Origin: Bacteroidia bacterium
GTDB taxonomy: Bacteria > Bacteroidota > Bacteroidia > J057
DNA: 64,000 bases
Assembly (NCBI GenBank): GCA_033391075.1
Contig: JAWPMV010000001.1
Coordinates: forward strand, 1,798,001 to 1,862,000
Direction of reading: 5' to 3'
Shown: in pieces, positions 42,006-51,600 of the stretch
Numbering within the stretch: position 1 is the stretch's first letter
Layout: each line of letters starts with the position of its first letter
Translations under genes and position numbers: made by a program
Notes under the pieces: model-generated
What the model was told of the DNA's origin: nothing
Seen by the model: the letters and a program-made list of their open reading frames with translations, nothing else
Databases searched by the model: none

Positions 42006-43172
42006 TTAGCCTTTTTCTTTAACAAATGCTGCCGGAGTAGCGCCTGTATGTTTCTTAAAGGCTGTATAAAAGGCAGATTTTGAACGGAAGCCTACACTAT
42101 TTCCAATTCCTTCAATGCTTAGGTGTTGGTAAGCAGGATCGAGTAGTCTGGTTTTTGCTTCTTCTATTCGGTGGCTATTGATAAACTCATTGAAGTTTTG
42201 TTTCAATTGGCTGTTGATACTTTGACTGAGGTAATTTGGGGCTAAGCCTAAAGCCTGAGCCAAACCAGATAAAGAGGCATCTTCTTGCAGGTGATATTTG
42301 TCTTCCTGTAAAAATTGGCGAATCCTTTCCAGGATTTGAATCTGATCCGTATTTAAGCCGGAGGTTTCATATTTCTCTGCAATCCATGACTTTTCAAATA
42401 GTCGAGACTCCGAAAGCATGAAGAAACTACTGCTGAAAATAGATAAGGATATCAGAATAATGATGAAGTGGTCCCCCAGATCATTTTCGTAATTCAAATA
42501 AACTGTCAGGATCAGGCTACCTGCTAATACAAAAAATAAGAAAGTGTTTCGAGTAATGAGGTATTTACTGCCAATTTTTTCGCTCGAAAAATTGGCTCCC
42601 AATTCCTTTCTGTATCGGTAGATGAGTTGGGTGGAAAGGATAAAATATAGGGCGAAACTCAGGAGGTTGAACCAACGATCATTGTCCCGGAAGAAGAAGA
42701 ATTTCCATAAAACACTATACTCCAGTTCCAATCGCGGGAGTTCCGGATAATAGCTTCCAACATAAGCATTGAGTTTAAAGGCATCTGGCTGCAGCATAGC
42801 TGCCCATTGGAACAGAAAATAAATGGCTGGTAAAACAAAATGCGGCCAATCTCTTTTCCAGGAAATCTCCTTACGCTCAAGCAAACTTCGAATAAAAAAA
42901 TAGATGAGTGGGCCTAGCAGTAAGACGATAAATTCTGTGCTGTCATTTAGAAATAGCACATATTTTATCAAGCCTGAATAGCATAGATAGACATCTGTAG
43001 AAAGGAGACTCAAACACAATGTCAACCAGCCCAAAATCCGGATTGAGTAATTTTGCCTACTGCTCCTGAGGGCAATGACCGAACACAAAAGATATCCCTG
43101 CACAATCCCTAATACCATGATAAAGGAAACCAGATTCTGGCGTATAGGAATTTGTGAGAGGATTTCGTCCAT
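42006..43172 (-). CDS. Membrane AraC-family regulator
   Basis: This is a 388-residue protein with about seven N-terminal membrane segments (residues 15-260) and a C-terminal AraC/XylS helix-turn-helix domain (about 285-385). The DNA-binding part contains QEDASLSGLAQALGLAPNYL, SQSINSQLKQNFNEFINSHR and SIEGIGNSVGFRSKSAFYTAF. This architecture is frequent in Bacteroidota, where a membrane sensor acts directly on DNA. The signal is unknown. It ends 113 bases ahead of the acyltransferase gene on the same strand and may control it through the palindrome between them. Confidence 0.9.
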   Translation of the reverse strand: MDEILSQIPIRQNLVSFIMVLGIVQGYLLCSVIALRSSRQNYSIRILGWLTLCLSLLSTDVYLCYSGLIKYVLFLNDSTEFIVLLLGPLIYFFIRSLLERKEISWKRDWPHFVLPAIYFLFQWAAMLQPDAFKLNAYVGSYYPELPRLELEYSVLWKFFFFRDNDRWFNLLSFALYFILSTQLIYRYRKELGANFSSEKIGSKYLITRNTFLFFVLAGSLILTVYLNYENDLGDHFIIILISLSIFSSSFFMLSESRLFEKSWIAEKYETSGLNTDQIQILERIRQFLQEDKYHLQEDASLSGLAQALGLAPNYLSQSINSQLKQNFNEFINSHRIEEAKTRLLDPAYQHLSIEGIGNSVGFRSKSAFYTAFKKHTGATPAAFVKEKG

Positions 43173-43183
43173 GGAAAAGGGTA

Positions 43184-43268
43184 GAAGTGTTTTAGTGTTG
43201 TAATGAGGAAGTTCTCTAAAGATAGAGAATTTGTTTAAGTCATCTACACTACAAAACTACAACACTTC
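43184..43268. repeat. Intergenic inverted repeat, copy 1
   Basis: The 22-base arm at 43184-43205 (GAAGTGTTTTAGTGTTG plus five more) pairs with 43247-43268 with three mismatches. The right arm ends 4 bases from the stop codon of the SDR gene at 43273. It belongs to a family with copies at 44242-44332 and 45616-45675. Confidence 0.6.
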
Positions 43269-43272
43269 TTCA

Positions 43273-43971
43273 TTACTTCGCAGGAGGAATCGCCGGCCGT
43301 ACTTCTACCTTGCTAGGCAAGGTTCGGGGATTCATATTCAGGAGATCAACAACCAGTTTGCCGATGTCTTCGGGTTGAATTTTCCAGGCATCAGCATCAG
43401 AAGGATTGTGGTTATTAAAATTGGTGGCAACGGAACCGGGCATAATGGTGCTTACCTTGATGCCATGTTCACGGAGATCCAGCATGATGGCCTGGCTAAA
43501 TCCTACCAATCCAAATTTACTGGCATTGTAGGCAGAGCCGTATTTGAAAAAATTGGTGCCTGCCAGGCTGGCAATGGTGATAATGTAACCTTTAGATTCT
43601 TTGAGGGGAGGTATGCTGGCTTTTACACTGTGAAACACTCCAGTAAGGTTGACATCAATCACATCTTTCCACTGATCCACCGTCATATCTTCTATGGAAG
43701 TAAATATGCCAAGACCTGCATTGGCTACACAGAGATCCATACGTCCCCAGGTAGCCAGGACTTGCTGAACAGCTTCCTTTTCTTCCTCAAAATTCCGGAC
43801 ATCAGCTTGTATGGCCAGGACATTTTCGGACTTCAGTTCATTAACTGCTGTATCCAGGGCTGATTGATTTCTTCCCGTGATAGCAACCTTATATCCGATT
43901 CCTAAGAGTGATTTTGCGATTCCGAGGCCAATTCCTTTTGAGCCTCCCGTGATGTATGCGACTTTATTCAT
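43273..43971 (-). CDS. Short-chain dehydrogenase/reductase
   Basis: This SDR has about 232 residues from the ATG at 43971 (MNKVAYITGGSKGIGLGIA); the frame opens at 44049 but the added part is unlike the family. The cofactor motif is TGGSKGIG; NAG occurs in LCVANAGLG. Catalytic Ser lies in ITIASLAGT and the Tyr-Lys pair in SAYNASKFGLVGFSQ. This group reduces aldehydes or ketones with NAD(P)H. A NemR-like operator copy lies about 145 bases upstream, which suggests control by the TetR-family regulator nearby. An intergenic repeat follows it. Confidence 0.92.
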   Translation of the reverse strand: MNKVAYITGGSKGIGLGIAKSLLGIGYKVAITGRNQSALDTAVNELKSENVLAIQADVRNFEEEKEAVQQVLATWGRMDLCVANAGLGIFTSIEDMTVDQWKDVIDVNLTGVFHSVKASIPPLKESKGYIITIASLAGTNFFKYGSAYNASKFGLVGFSQAIMLDLREHGIKVSTIMPGSVATNFNNHNPSDADAWKIQPEDIGKLVVDLLNMNPRTLPSKVEVRPAIPPAK

Positions 43972-44114
43972 TAAGCGTAATTTTCTGAATTTGAGTAAAT
44001 TATGAGTTTTGTGAAAACTTTGTTCTTGAGAAATCAAACTATGTACCAAAGTACAGACTGTGTCAGGTATAGCTAAATAGTCAAGAAATTTATGCTCTCT
44101 TTATTCTTCTTTCA

Positions 44115-44131
44115 CAAGTAAACCGGCTTAT
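44115..44131. promoter_or_regulatory. NemR-like operator, copy 3 (upstream of SDR gene)
   Basis: AAGTAAACCGGCTTA is nearly identical to the reverse complement of the operator at 45681-45701 (AAGTAAACCGGTCTAA). It lies about 145 bases upstream of the SDR start at 43971. The remaining part of 43972-44335 holds a hairpin repeat (44242-44332) and no gene. Confidence 0.45.
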
Positions 44132-44241
44132 TCGATAAATGTTGAAGATCTGCCAGTATCCTTATAAGAGAAGGAGGCACAGCTCAATGCTGTACCTCGC
44201 TGTGCATGTAGAATCCTAAAACTATTTTTTTGGGGATTTTG

Positions 44242-44332
44242 GAAGTGTTGTAGTGTTTTAGTTGGAAAGTTTGATTCATTTTCTAGCCTTAAATCACAAC
44301 ACTAAAACACCACACCACACCACAACACCTCT
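44242..44332. repeat. Intergenic inverted repeat, copy 2
   Basis: The left arm GAAGTGTTGTAGTGTTTTAG (44242-44261) is imperfectly complementary to 44295-44332, where the element has expanded by repeated CACAC units. It ends 4 bases from the stop codon of the SDR gene at 44336. The arm sequence matches copy 1. Confidence 0.55.
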
Positions 44333-44335
44333 CCC

Positions 44336-45085
44336 TTAGACCTGCGTCATTCCTCCATCTACAGGAATCTCTGAACCTGTGATATAGGAAGCATCATCAG
44401 ATACGAGAAACAGGGCGGTTCTTGCAATTTCAACTCCCTGTCCGAATCGACCCAAAGGAACCTGGCCGGAGACTCCTTCTGCAAAGCCACTGATTTCTTC
44501 CTGACTCAGATTGGTTTTCCCCCATAAAGGCGTTTCAATTGGGCCTGGACTAACGGCATTTACGCGGATGTTTTTCTCCGCGAGTTCTGTGGCAAGTGTT
44601 CTTACGATCGAACGCAAAGCAGCTTTACTTGAACCGTAGATAGAAACACCGGGCATTCCTTTTACATTGGAAGCAGAGGTGTTGAAGAGAATAGAAGCTC
44701 CTTCATTGAGGAAGGGTACGGCTTCATTTACGGTGAACAAAGGCCCCTTGACATTGATGTTATAGATTTCATCAAATGTTTCCTCTGAAAGCAAACCGAT
44801 TGGTAAAGCTTTGAAAACTCCGGCATTTAGAAAAAGAATGTCGATTTTTCCATATTTCTCCACCGTGGTAGCGATAAGGGCCTTACTATCCACCAGGCTG
44901 GAAGCATCAGCTTTTACCAAAAGGTAATCTCCCTCCAGCTGATCCTTGAGTGCATCCAGTTTTGCTTGCGAGCGACCTGTGATTACTACTTTTGCTCCTT
45001 CTTGTAAAAAGAGTTTTGCTGTATCCAGTCCCATGCCACTGGTGGCTCCTGTGATGATAGCGGTTTTTCCTGCTAGTTTTGACAT
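44336..45085 (-). CDS. Short-chain dehydrogenase/reductase (FabG-like)
   Basis: This 249-residue classical SDR has the cofactor motif TGATSGMG, the NAG-type segment LFLNAGVFK, a catalytic Ser in LFNTSASNVKG, the YxxxK motif in SIYGSSKAALRSIVRTL and the C-terminal ITGSEIPVDGGMTQV. All active-site residues are present. It lies 35 bases after the SRPBCC gene and is probably co-transcribed with it from the promoter that overlaps the operator at 45681. A role in reducing reactive carbonyls would fit the NemR-like regulator, but substrate is unproven. Confidence 0.94.
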   Translation of the reverse strand: MSKLAGKTAIITGATSGMGLDTAKLFLQEGAKVVITGRSQAKLDALKDQLEGDYLLVKADASSLVDSKALIATTVEKYGKIDILFLNAGVFKALPIGLLSEETFDEIYNINVKGPLFTVNEAVPFLNEGASILFNTSASNVKGMPGVSIYGSSKAALRSIVRTLATELAEKNIRVNAVSPGPIETPLWGKTNLSQEEISGFAEGVSGQVPLGRFGQGVEIARTALFLVSDDASYITGSEIPVDGGMTQV

Positions 45086-45120
45086 TGAATTTTGTAATTA
45101 AAAATGATAGCTATAATGAA

Positions 45121-45573
45121 TTAGGCGAGACTGAGCTTTTTCTCTGCTGCCCAGAGCTTTTCCAATCCCCGCAAAATGCTGGGGGCGGCGAAAAAGCGGA
45201 ACATGAGATACATCACAGGTGTGAGGAAGGCATACTTTGGCACCATGCTCATATCCATGAAAGCTTCCGTCTCGTTTGCTGAAATTTCTTTTACTCCCAG
45301 AGTAGCTCTGGCATTTTTGATAGGCATAGAGGTTTCGTATATATCTACTGTGTAGTGTGAACCCTCTTGCAGTCCTGTAACTTTTTCCTTGATATAGGTC
45401 CCGCCCTTAAAATCACATTGACGGGTGGTCCCCATTTGACAAGAACTCGCTCCTTCTATGTAAGAAGATCCATTGAGCAGGGGATGAAAGCGGTAGATGT
45501 TGTTGAAATCGGCCAAATATGCCCAGAGCTCATCTTTGGGTGCATTAATCTTTCTTGAAACCTTGATGTTCAT
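45121..45573 (-). CDS. SRPBCC-superfamily (START-like) protein
   Basis: This 150-residue protein has the helix-grip fold of the SRPBCC superfamily (polyketide cyclase/Bet v1-like). It opens with MNIKVSRKINAPKDELWAYLADFNNIYRFHP, the typical ligand-pocket start, and ends with a long C-terminal helix (ILRGLEKLWAAEKKLSLA). These proteins bind hydrophobic ligands and sometimes catalyse reactions. It is the first gene after the NemR-like operator at 45681 and precedes the SDR gene by 35 bases, which suggests a stress-induced operon. Confidence 0.85.
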   Translation of the reverse strand: MNIKVSRKINAPKDELWAYLADFNNIYRFHPLLNGSSYIEGASSCQMGTTRQCDFKGGTYIKEKVTGLQEGSHYTVDIYETSMPIKNARATLGVKEISANETEAFMDMSMVPKYAFLTPVMYLMFRFFAAPSILRGLEKLWAAEKKLSLA

Positions 45574-45615
45574 GAGTTTTGAATTTTAAAGGTGTTTATG
45601 TGTGGGAGTTTTAGG

Positions 45616-45675
45616 GTGTTGGAGTTAATAGCTTTTGCTTAAAACCAGGACCTCAATACACATCAACTCCAACAC
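45616..45675. repeat. Intergenic inverted repeat, copy 3
   Basis: GTGTTGGAGTT (45616-45626) is exactly complementary to AACTCCAACAC (45665-45675). Read outward, the right arm gives GAAGTGTTGGAGTT, close to the GAAGTGTTGTAGTG arms of copies 1 and 2. It lies 45 bases past the TetR stop codon. Confidence 0.5.
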
Positions 45676-45680
45676 TTCTT

Positions 45681-45701
45681 TAAATTAGACCGGTTTACTT
45701 A
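45681..45701. promoter_or_regulatory. NemR-like operator, copy 1 (upstream of SRPBCC-SDR genes)
   Basis: The site contains TTAGACCGGTTTA, one base from the palindrome TAGACCGGTCTA known for NemR-type regulators. It shares TAAATTAGACC with the site upstream of the TetR gene. It lies about 110 bases upstream of the SRPBCC start and 20 bases past the TetR stop. Confidence 0.6.
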
Positions 45702-45720
45702 TTTTGTGTGACAAAAAAAA

Positions 45721-46302
45721 CTAAGTTTTTATCAGACCAAAGGTCAATTTCAGCCATTTGTTTAAATAAACGGGGTTTCTGTTGACTTTCATTCTTGTTA
45801 GTGCGCCAAAGAATCCACTGTGTAGATACTCTGCAAGTTCATAAGGATCCTGGTCTGTGCTGATTTCTTCTTTTTTCTGAGCTTCTTCAAGCACTGAGCC
45901 GATCACATTGACCAACTCCATAAACTTCTCATTTGTATGAGCAGATAGGCGATCATGTGTTCCCCCCAATTCGACTGACAAATTCCCGATTAAACATCCC
46001 TGGCTACAGCCTTCAGAAATGTTGTCCTGAATCATCTGTTTATACATGCCTTTGACGCGGGCTAGGGGAGAGGAAGACTTTTTCCCCAGCAAAGAGCTTA
46101 TATACTTGATACTGTCCTGCGAGTATTGCTCGATTACCTGGACAGCAAAATCTTCTTTGCTTTCAAAGAAATTGTAAAAAGAACCTTTGGGGATCTTGCA
46201 TGACTTGAGGATATCATTGATGCCCACATTATGATAGCCTTGCTTCCGAAAAAGCTGGCTTCCTGCCAGGACGATATCTTCTTTGTTATGTTTATATCCC
46301 AT
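45721..46302 (-). CDS. NemR-like TetR/AcrR-family repressor
   Basis: This 193-residue regulator has an N-terminal TetR helix-turn-helix (about 12-55: LFRKQGYHNVGINDILKSC and KIPKGSFYNFFESKEDF) and a ligand domain with the NemR-type motif GCSQGCLIGNLSVELGG, in which C99 and C103 could sense electrophiles. In E. coli NemR a cysteine at the equivalent GCL position responds to hypochlorous acid and reactive electrophiles. Operators of the TAGACC/GGTCTA type lie before its own start, before the SRPBCC gene and before an SDR gene, which supports autoregulation and a small local regulon. All these genes are on the minus strand. Confidence 0.92.
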   Translation of the reverse strand: MGYKHNKEDIVLAGSQLFRKQGYHNVGINDILKSCKIPKGSFYNFFESKEDFAVQVIEQYSQDSIKYISSLLGKKSSSPLARVKGMYKQMIQDNISEGCSQGCLIGNLSVELGGTHDRLSAHTNEKFMELVNVIGSVLEEAQKKEEISTDQDPYELAEYLHSGFFGALTRMKVNRNPVYLNKWLKLTFGLIKT

Positions 46303-46303
46303 G

Positions 46304-46330
46304 ATAAATTAGACCAGTCGGTTTAAATTT
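46304..46330. promoter_or_regulatory. NemR-like operator, copy 2 (autoregulatory, before TetR gene)
   Basis: TAAATTAGACC, then AGT, then CGGTTTAAATTTA form a dyad with the TAGACC and GGTTTA half-sites. It lies 2 bases upstream of the TetR ATG, so binding would block its transcription. The remaining 46331-46618 is A/T-rich leader without a gene, apart from the -7 elements noted. Confidence 0.55.
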
Positions 46331-46569
46331 ATATATACTAATACTCTAAAGCCAAATAAAGGTTCAGGTTTTTTTAATTTTTTTTTGAGATAAGAGATTA
46401 AATATTGAAAACCTCCTCCCTATATACATCTTCAGCTTCATTCTTTTTGAAACGTTAATGACTTTCCACTCAAGAAAAATTGTATGTGGTATATGAGAAA
46501 AAATGAAATTTTTGAAGCCTAAAAACAAGGGAAAACGAATATGTAGTCTTTTCATGAGCATTCGTCTAA

Positions 46570-46577
46570 TAGATTTG
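46570..46577 (+). promoter_or_regulatory. Bacteroidota -7 element ahead of the barrel-protein gene
   Basis: TAGATTTG fits TAnnTTTG and lies 42 bases before the ATG at 46619; TAAATTTG at 46591-46598 is a second candidate. The string AATAGATTTGTC is shared with the acyl-CoA dehydrogenase promoter at 10803-10814. Confidence 0.4.
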
Positions 46578-46618
46578 TCTAGGCTTATGGTAAATTTGAC
46601 CTTTACTCAAAAATTGCT

Positions 46619-47872
46619 ATGAACCCCTTATTTAGTAGAGCTTGTAAAGCCTTCCTTTTTCTCTTCCTGTTTTGTATTACTTTCCTCCCTGATGCATCAG
46701 CTCAGGATCCTTCTGCTTTGAAAGTATTTCTGAACTGTTCCGTATGTGATAAAACCTATTTGCGAAGTGAACTGAATTATGTTGATCATGTTCGTGATCA
46801 GAGTTTGGCAAATGTCCAGATTTTCATCGTGAGAACAACAAATGGCAGTGGAGGACGGACTTATGAAATGGAATTTGAGGGTTTTGGGGAATTTGATGAT
46901 ATCCATCACAAACAGATTTTGGAAATCTTACCTAATGCTACCAGAGATGAAATTCGATCAGCCATGCGTAAGCGGATAGAAATAGGACTCCTTCTATATT
47001 TGCTACGAACGGATTTGTCAGAGGGAATAAGTGTAAAGGTAAAAGCTCCAGCGGGGGAAAGAATTTCTAGCAATCAAGATAAAGACCCCTGGAATTTCTG
47101 GATTTTTAGAGCTTATGGAGATTTCGATATAAATCAACAAAGTGTTCAAAGTCGTAGTTTCTGGCAGCTGGGCTTTCGTGCCGACAGAGTAACCGAAGAA
47201 TTGCGGATACGAACAAATGGAGAGATAAGTAAACGGCGAAATAAATTCATTGTTGATGAGCAGGAAATTTTTAGTAGAAGAGATTTGAATTATTTCAATG
47301 GAAGTTTGGTCAAGAGCCTGTCAAACCATTGGTCGATGGGCGTCTTCAGTGGAGTCTCACACAATACCTATGATAATAGAGATTTCTCGACTTATATCAT
47401 GCCGGCAATTGAATTCAGTTTTTTCCCCTATTCAGAAGTAATCAGAAAAGAGGTAACGGCTGCCTATCGAGTGGGCTATGTCTTCAATGATTACCTTGAG
47501 GAAACCATTTATATTAAAGACCAGGAGCATCTTTTCAGACAAACCCTGGCATTAACGGCCAGATTCAATCAGGATTGGGGAAGAGTCTGGTCTACCATAG
47601 AGGCCTCTAGCTTTATGCATGATTTTAGCAAAAGAAGCCTCGAAATGGATGGGAATATTTCTTTCCGGGTATTTCGGGGCTTGTCGGTACGAGTTTCAGC
47701 AGAATTCGAGCTGATCAATGACCAATTGTCATTGCCCAGAAGAGATGCTACGGTTGAAGAAATCCTCTTGCGGCAAAGACAATTAGCCACCAATTTTGAC
47801 CTTGGGCTTGGACTGGGGATCAGTTATACCTTTGGATCTATGTTTAATAATGTCGTGAATACCAGATTGTAA
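46619..47872 (+). CDS. Predicted outer-membrane beta-barrel protein
   Basis: This 417-residue secreted protein has a signal peptide (about 1-29, ending ASAQ). Residues about 35-130 form a mixed domain with CSVCDKTYLRSEL, which contains a CxxC pair. From about 145 onward there are alternating hydrophobic/polar strands separated by short turns, for example FWQLGFRADRVTEELRIRTN, SMGVFSGVSHNTYDNRDF and RVFRGLSVRVSAEFELIND, ending in a GLGLGISYTFGS strand. This is the pattern of an outer-membrane barrel of roughly 12 strands. I do not recognise the family. It is convergent with the next gene, with one base between stop codons. Confidence 0.75.
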   Translation: MNPLFSRACKAFLFLFLFCITFLPDASAQDPSALKVFLNCSVCDKTYLRSELNYVDHVRDQSLANVQIFIVRTTNGSGGRTYEMEFEGFGEFDDIHHKQILEILPNATRDEIRSAMRKRIEIGLLLYLLRTDLSEGISVKVKAPAGERISSNQDKDPWNFWIFRAYGDFDINQQSVQSRSFWQLGFRADRVTEELRIRTNGEISKRRNKFIVDEQEIFSRRDLNYFNGSLVKSLSNHWSMGVFSGVSHNTYDNRDFSTYIMPAIEFSFFPYSEVIRKEVTAAYRVGYVFNDYLEETIYIKDQEHLFRQTLALTARFNQDWGRVWSTIEASSFMHDFSKRSLEMDGNISFRVFRGLSVRVSAEFELINDQLSLPRRDATVEEILLRQRQLATNFDLGLGLGISYTFGSMFNNVVNTRL

Positions 47873-47873
47873 T

Positions 47874-48386
47874 CTAGTCGGAAGCTTTCTTATAGATTCC
47901 TTTGAATAGCTGACGTAATTGCTTTCCCTCTTCATCCAGGACCAACCAAAGCTGTATGACAGAACCATCTGCTTGTTGTTCCCAGCTGATTTGGTTGAAA
48001 GCCATCTGGCCATTGCTTTGCTTGCTAAGCGCATCTCGCATAACCATTTTTCCTTCGGAGAAATTCCCTTTAAGAACCAAAGGGTTTCCTCTATTGTCTA
48101 CCCATAGCTGATTCCAACTATTGTCCTGCTGATTGTAATAATTGTAGCTGGTTCCTGTACTATTGGCAGAGGTCCAATTCTCCTGCAGTACACAGTGATT
48201 TTGCATGGACAAGATTTTGTTTTCACCAATCTTGTTTCCCGTGGTATCATATACCACCCAGTCTCCCATCCAGAAATCAAAGGCTTTTTGGGCTTCCGAA
48301 CAACAATTGCAATCTGCCGGATCAGTTTGGCTAAACGAGAAGCTAATTATCAACTGAGAAAGTAAAAGAAGTAGAATCTTTTTCAT
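47874..48386 (-). CDS. Secreted lipocalin-like protein (DUF1579-like)
   Basis: This 170-residue protein has a signal peptide (about 1-19) and then a Cys-rich start (DCNCCSEAQKAFDFWMGDW). The FDFWMGDWVVYD motif, the repeated strand pattern (QNHCVLQENWTS, NQLWVDNRGNPLVLKGNF) and length fit the DUF1579 / heme-binding lipocalin-like group common in Bacteroidota. It is presumably periplasmic or surface exposed. Ligand unknown. It is divergent from the large CotH gene. Confidence 0.72.
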   Translation of the reverse strand: MKKILLLLLSQLIISFSFSQTDPADCNCCSEAQKAFDFWMGDWVVYDTTGNKIGENKILSMQNHCVLQENWTSANSTGTSYNYYNQQDNSWNQLWVDNRGNPLVLKGNFSEGKMVMRDALSKQSNGQMAFNQISWEQQADGSVIQLWLVLDEEGKQLRQLFKGIYKKASD

Positions 48387-48642
48387 AATGAGTCTTTGCT
48401 GTAGGTGTGATTATATGTTTAAAACGTCGGTACTTGGCGCAAGGAAGCCTATGATTTTTTATGATGACATAAAATATAACACTGTTAAGGGGAATTTTTC
48501 GACTCAATCCTGAGAATAAACTCCTATTTGCTGCCGGAAGGGATTGCAGATTTTCCTAAGCAAGATCCTTTTTTGTCCCAAGAATAAGCTCAGGATTTAT
48601 GTATATTTAAGCACCTAAAAAATCGGAACTACTCCAATCTGT

Positions 48643-51600
48643 ATGTTATTGTCTCGGATTCCGCGTATAAAAAGCGCATGCTTTTTCCTCCTTTTTACCC
48701 TATTATTTAGTCTGACTTTTGCTCAGGAAAATTCCTTTCCGGTGAGTATTCAAAGCAGTATTTCAGACCCTCTGGATGATGTTGAAGAAAATCAGGCAGG
48801 AGAGATTTATTCTACAAGCTCAGACCTGGAACTGGTCAACGATGGTGGAGAACAAACAGTGGGTCTTCGTTTCAATAACATCAATCTACCTCAAGGAGTT
48901 CAAATTGATCGGGCGTATATCCAGTTCTCTGTGGATGAAAGCAGCTCCTCTTTTTGTCAGGTAGAGTTACGGACAGAACAAATAGATAATGCAGCAGCTT
49001 TTGAGGAAATCAATCAGAATGTGACGAATCGGGATTTTAGTGGTGCTGCGGTTGTCTGGCAAATTTCTCCCTGGAATTCTGAATTTGAGCAAGGAGCTGC
49101 CCAGCGAAGCCCGGACCTAAAGGATATCATTCAGGAAATCGTCGATCGGTCCGGATGGCAGGGAGGAAATTCAATTGTAGTGGGAATTACAGGGAGTGGA
49201 ACTCGAACTGCAATATCCTACAATCGAGATCCGGATTTTGCACCTGTACTGCACATTGAAGCGCAAATCCCCTTACCCAATACTCCCATCAATGATTTAT
49301 ATATCAATGAGCTGATGGCATCAAGTACCCGTGTACTGGATGATCAGGGAGAACCGGAAGATTGGGTAGAGATCTACAATGCCGGAAGTGAATCCCAAAA
49401 CCTGGCAGGTTTATATTTGAGCGATGATCCTGCTGATTTGCAGAAATGGCGAATCCTGGCGCCAATAGAAATTCCTTCCGGAGGCTTTGGAATTTTGTGG
49501 CTGGATGGGGAAACAGAACAAGGAAATGATCATGGACCTTTTAAGCTGGATAAAGAAGGAGAAGACTTGATTCTTGTGCAGGTTTTGGATGATCAGGAAA
49601 TTGTCCTGGATCAAATTGCTTTCCCTGAGCTTGAGCAAAATGTTTCTTACGGAAGAGAAACGGATGGAGGAGCAAGTTGGATAAAGTTCTCCGAATATAG
49701 TCCTAAAGAAAGCAATAATGGAAAGGGCCAATACCTGGCCGCAAAAGTCAGTTTTTCTCTGGATGGGGGGTTTTATGCCAATAGTGTAGATGTAAGCATG
49801 ACTAGCAGTGATCCGGATACAGATATCTATTACACCCTGGATGGAAGCGAACCGGGAACTGGTGATATTCTTTATACGGGTACGATCAATATAGCCGAAA
49901 CTCGTTTGCTACGCGCACGAGCATTTAAAACCGGATTTGCAGGTGGTGAAACAAAAGCTGAAACCTATTTTATCAATGAGAATCATAGTCTTGCAGTACT
50001 CGATATACAAACCGAACCTGAAAATCTCTTTGATAATGAAATAGGCATTTATGTGAGGGGCACAAATGGGATAGATGGCTTTTGTAATTTCGAACCCAGA
50101 AACTGGAACCGGTCCTGGGAGCGACCGATAAGGCTGAGTATGTATGAGTCAAATGGTACCCAGGCCTTTTCAGTAAATGCAGGAATTAAGATCGGAGGAG
50201 GTTGCTCCAGAGGGAGTAAAATGAAACCCTTGAATTTTTATTTCCGAAAAAATCTATATGGAGATGGGAAGGTAGAATATCCGGTTTTCCCTCAATTGGA
50301 TGTTGAAGAATACAATCGCTTAAAAGTAAGGAATAGTGGGAATGATTTTGAGCAAATGGGATTCAGAGATGGGGCCATACAGAGTATGCTGTATAAAACC
50401 ATCGATCTGGATATCATGGCATACAGGCCCGTGATTGCTTATATAAATGGAACGTATTGGGGTTTGTATGGCTTGAGAGAATTATACAATGAAGATTATA
50501 TAGCTTCCCACCATGATGTTGACCCCGATAATCTAGATATCATTTCAAATCCCTATGCGGGAGGTGAGATACATGAAGGAGATCGAGTAGCCTTCGAGCA
50601 AATCCAAAATTACATTGATAATAATGACTTGAGCATTCCTGCAAACTATGAATTTGTAAAATCTCAGGTAGATATCAATGAATTTCTGAATTACCATATT
50701 GTTCAGATTTATCTGGCAAATTATGACTGGCCAGCGAATAACCTCAGGGTTTGGAGAGAAAGAAAAGCGGGAGCAAAATGGAGGTGGATGCTGTTCGATC
50801 TGGATGCCACAAGTGGATTTGCAGCCTGGAGCCAATCGACCGTTACCCACAATACCCTGGACTTTGCCACAACTACCAATGGAGATTGGTGGCCCAATGG
50901 CCCTCATAGTACCCTTTGGTTGAGAAAGTTGTTGGAGAATGAAGAATTCAGGAATGAGTTCGTTCAAAGAACCTCCACTTATGCTGAATTGGTTTTTAAC
51001 ACGGATAGGGTAAATCACATAACAGACAGTATTCAGGCAATGATTTCGCCTGAAATAGATCGTCATCAAGCCCGCTGGACCAATAACTACTGGGAATGGG
51101 GCTGGGGACAACCTGCAGGAGGAAGTAGACAAAGCTGGCAAGGATATATCCAGACTTTTAAAGAATTCTTCAGAAGAAGGCTATCTGTTATGCTCAGCCA
51201 TACTCGATTTAAGTTTGGACTTAGCGGAGCGAGGAGCCTGCGCTTCAATCATACAAATAATAAAGGAGGCAAGGTCTTCCTCCACGATAATGAAACCGAA
51301 ATTCCTCCACAATTTTCTTCTCAGTACTTTGTAGATATTCCCTTAAAAGTTAAGGCTGTGGCGAATCCCGGCTATGTCTTTTTGAAATGGGAGGAAACGG
51401 GCGACAGCAATCCCGAGATAGAATTCATGTCCGATGGCTATGAGACCCTGACTCCTGTTTTTGTCCCGCTGCAACCCAGTATTACGGAGATTCATTACAA
51501 TCCAGAAGAAGGACAACAATATGAGTTTCTGGAGATTCACAATCCCGGTGATAATGAACTGGACCTGGGAGGCTATCGTTTTGAAGAAGGAATCGAATTC

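Noticed and set aside
44295-44332. CRISPR-like array in the CACAC-rich stretch
   Set aside because: The short units are tandem without spacers, consistent with slippage in a hairpin arm.
46364-46561. 65-residue minus-strand frame in the TetR upstream region
   Set aside because: Low-complexity A/T-rich sequence, Lys/Ile/Phe-rich product, no conserved motif; likely the leader region.
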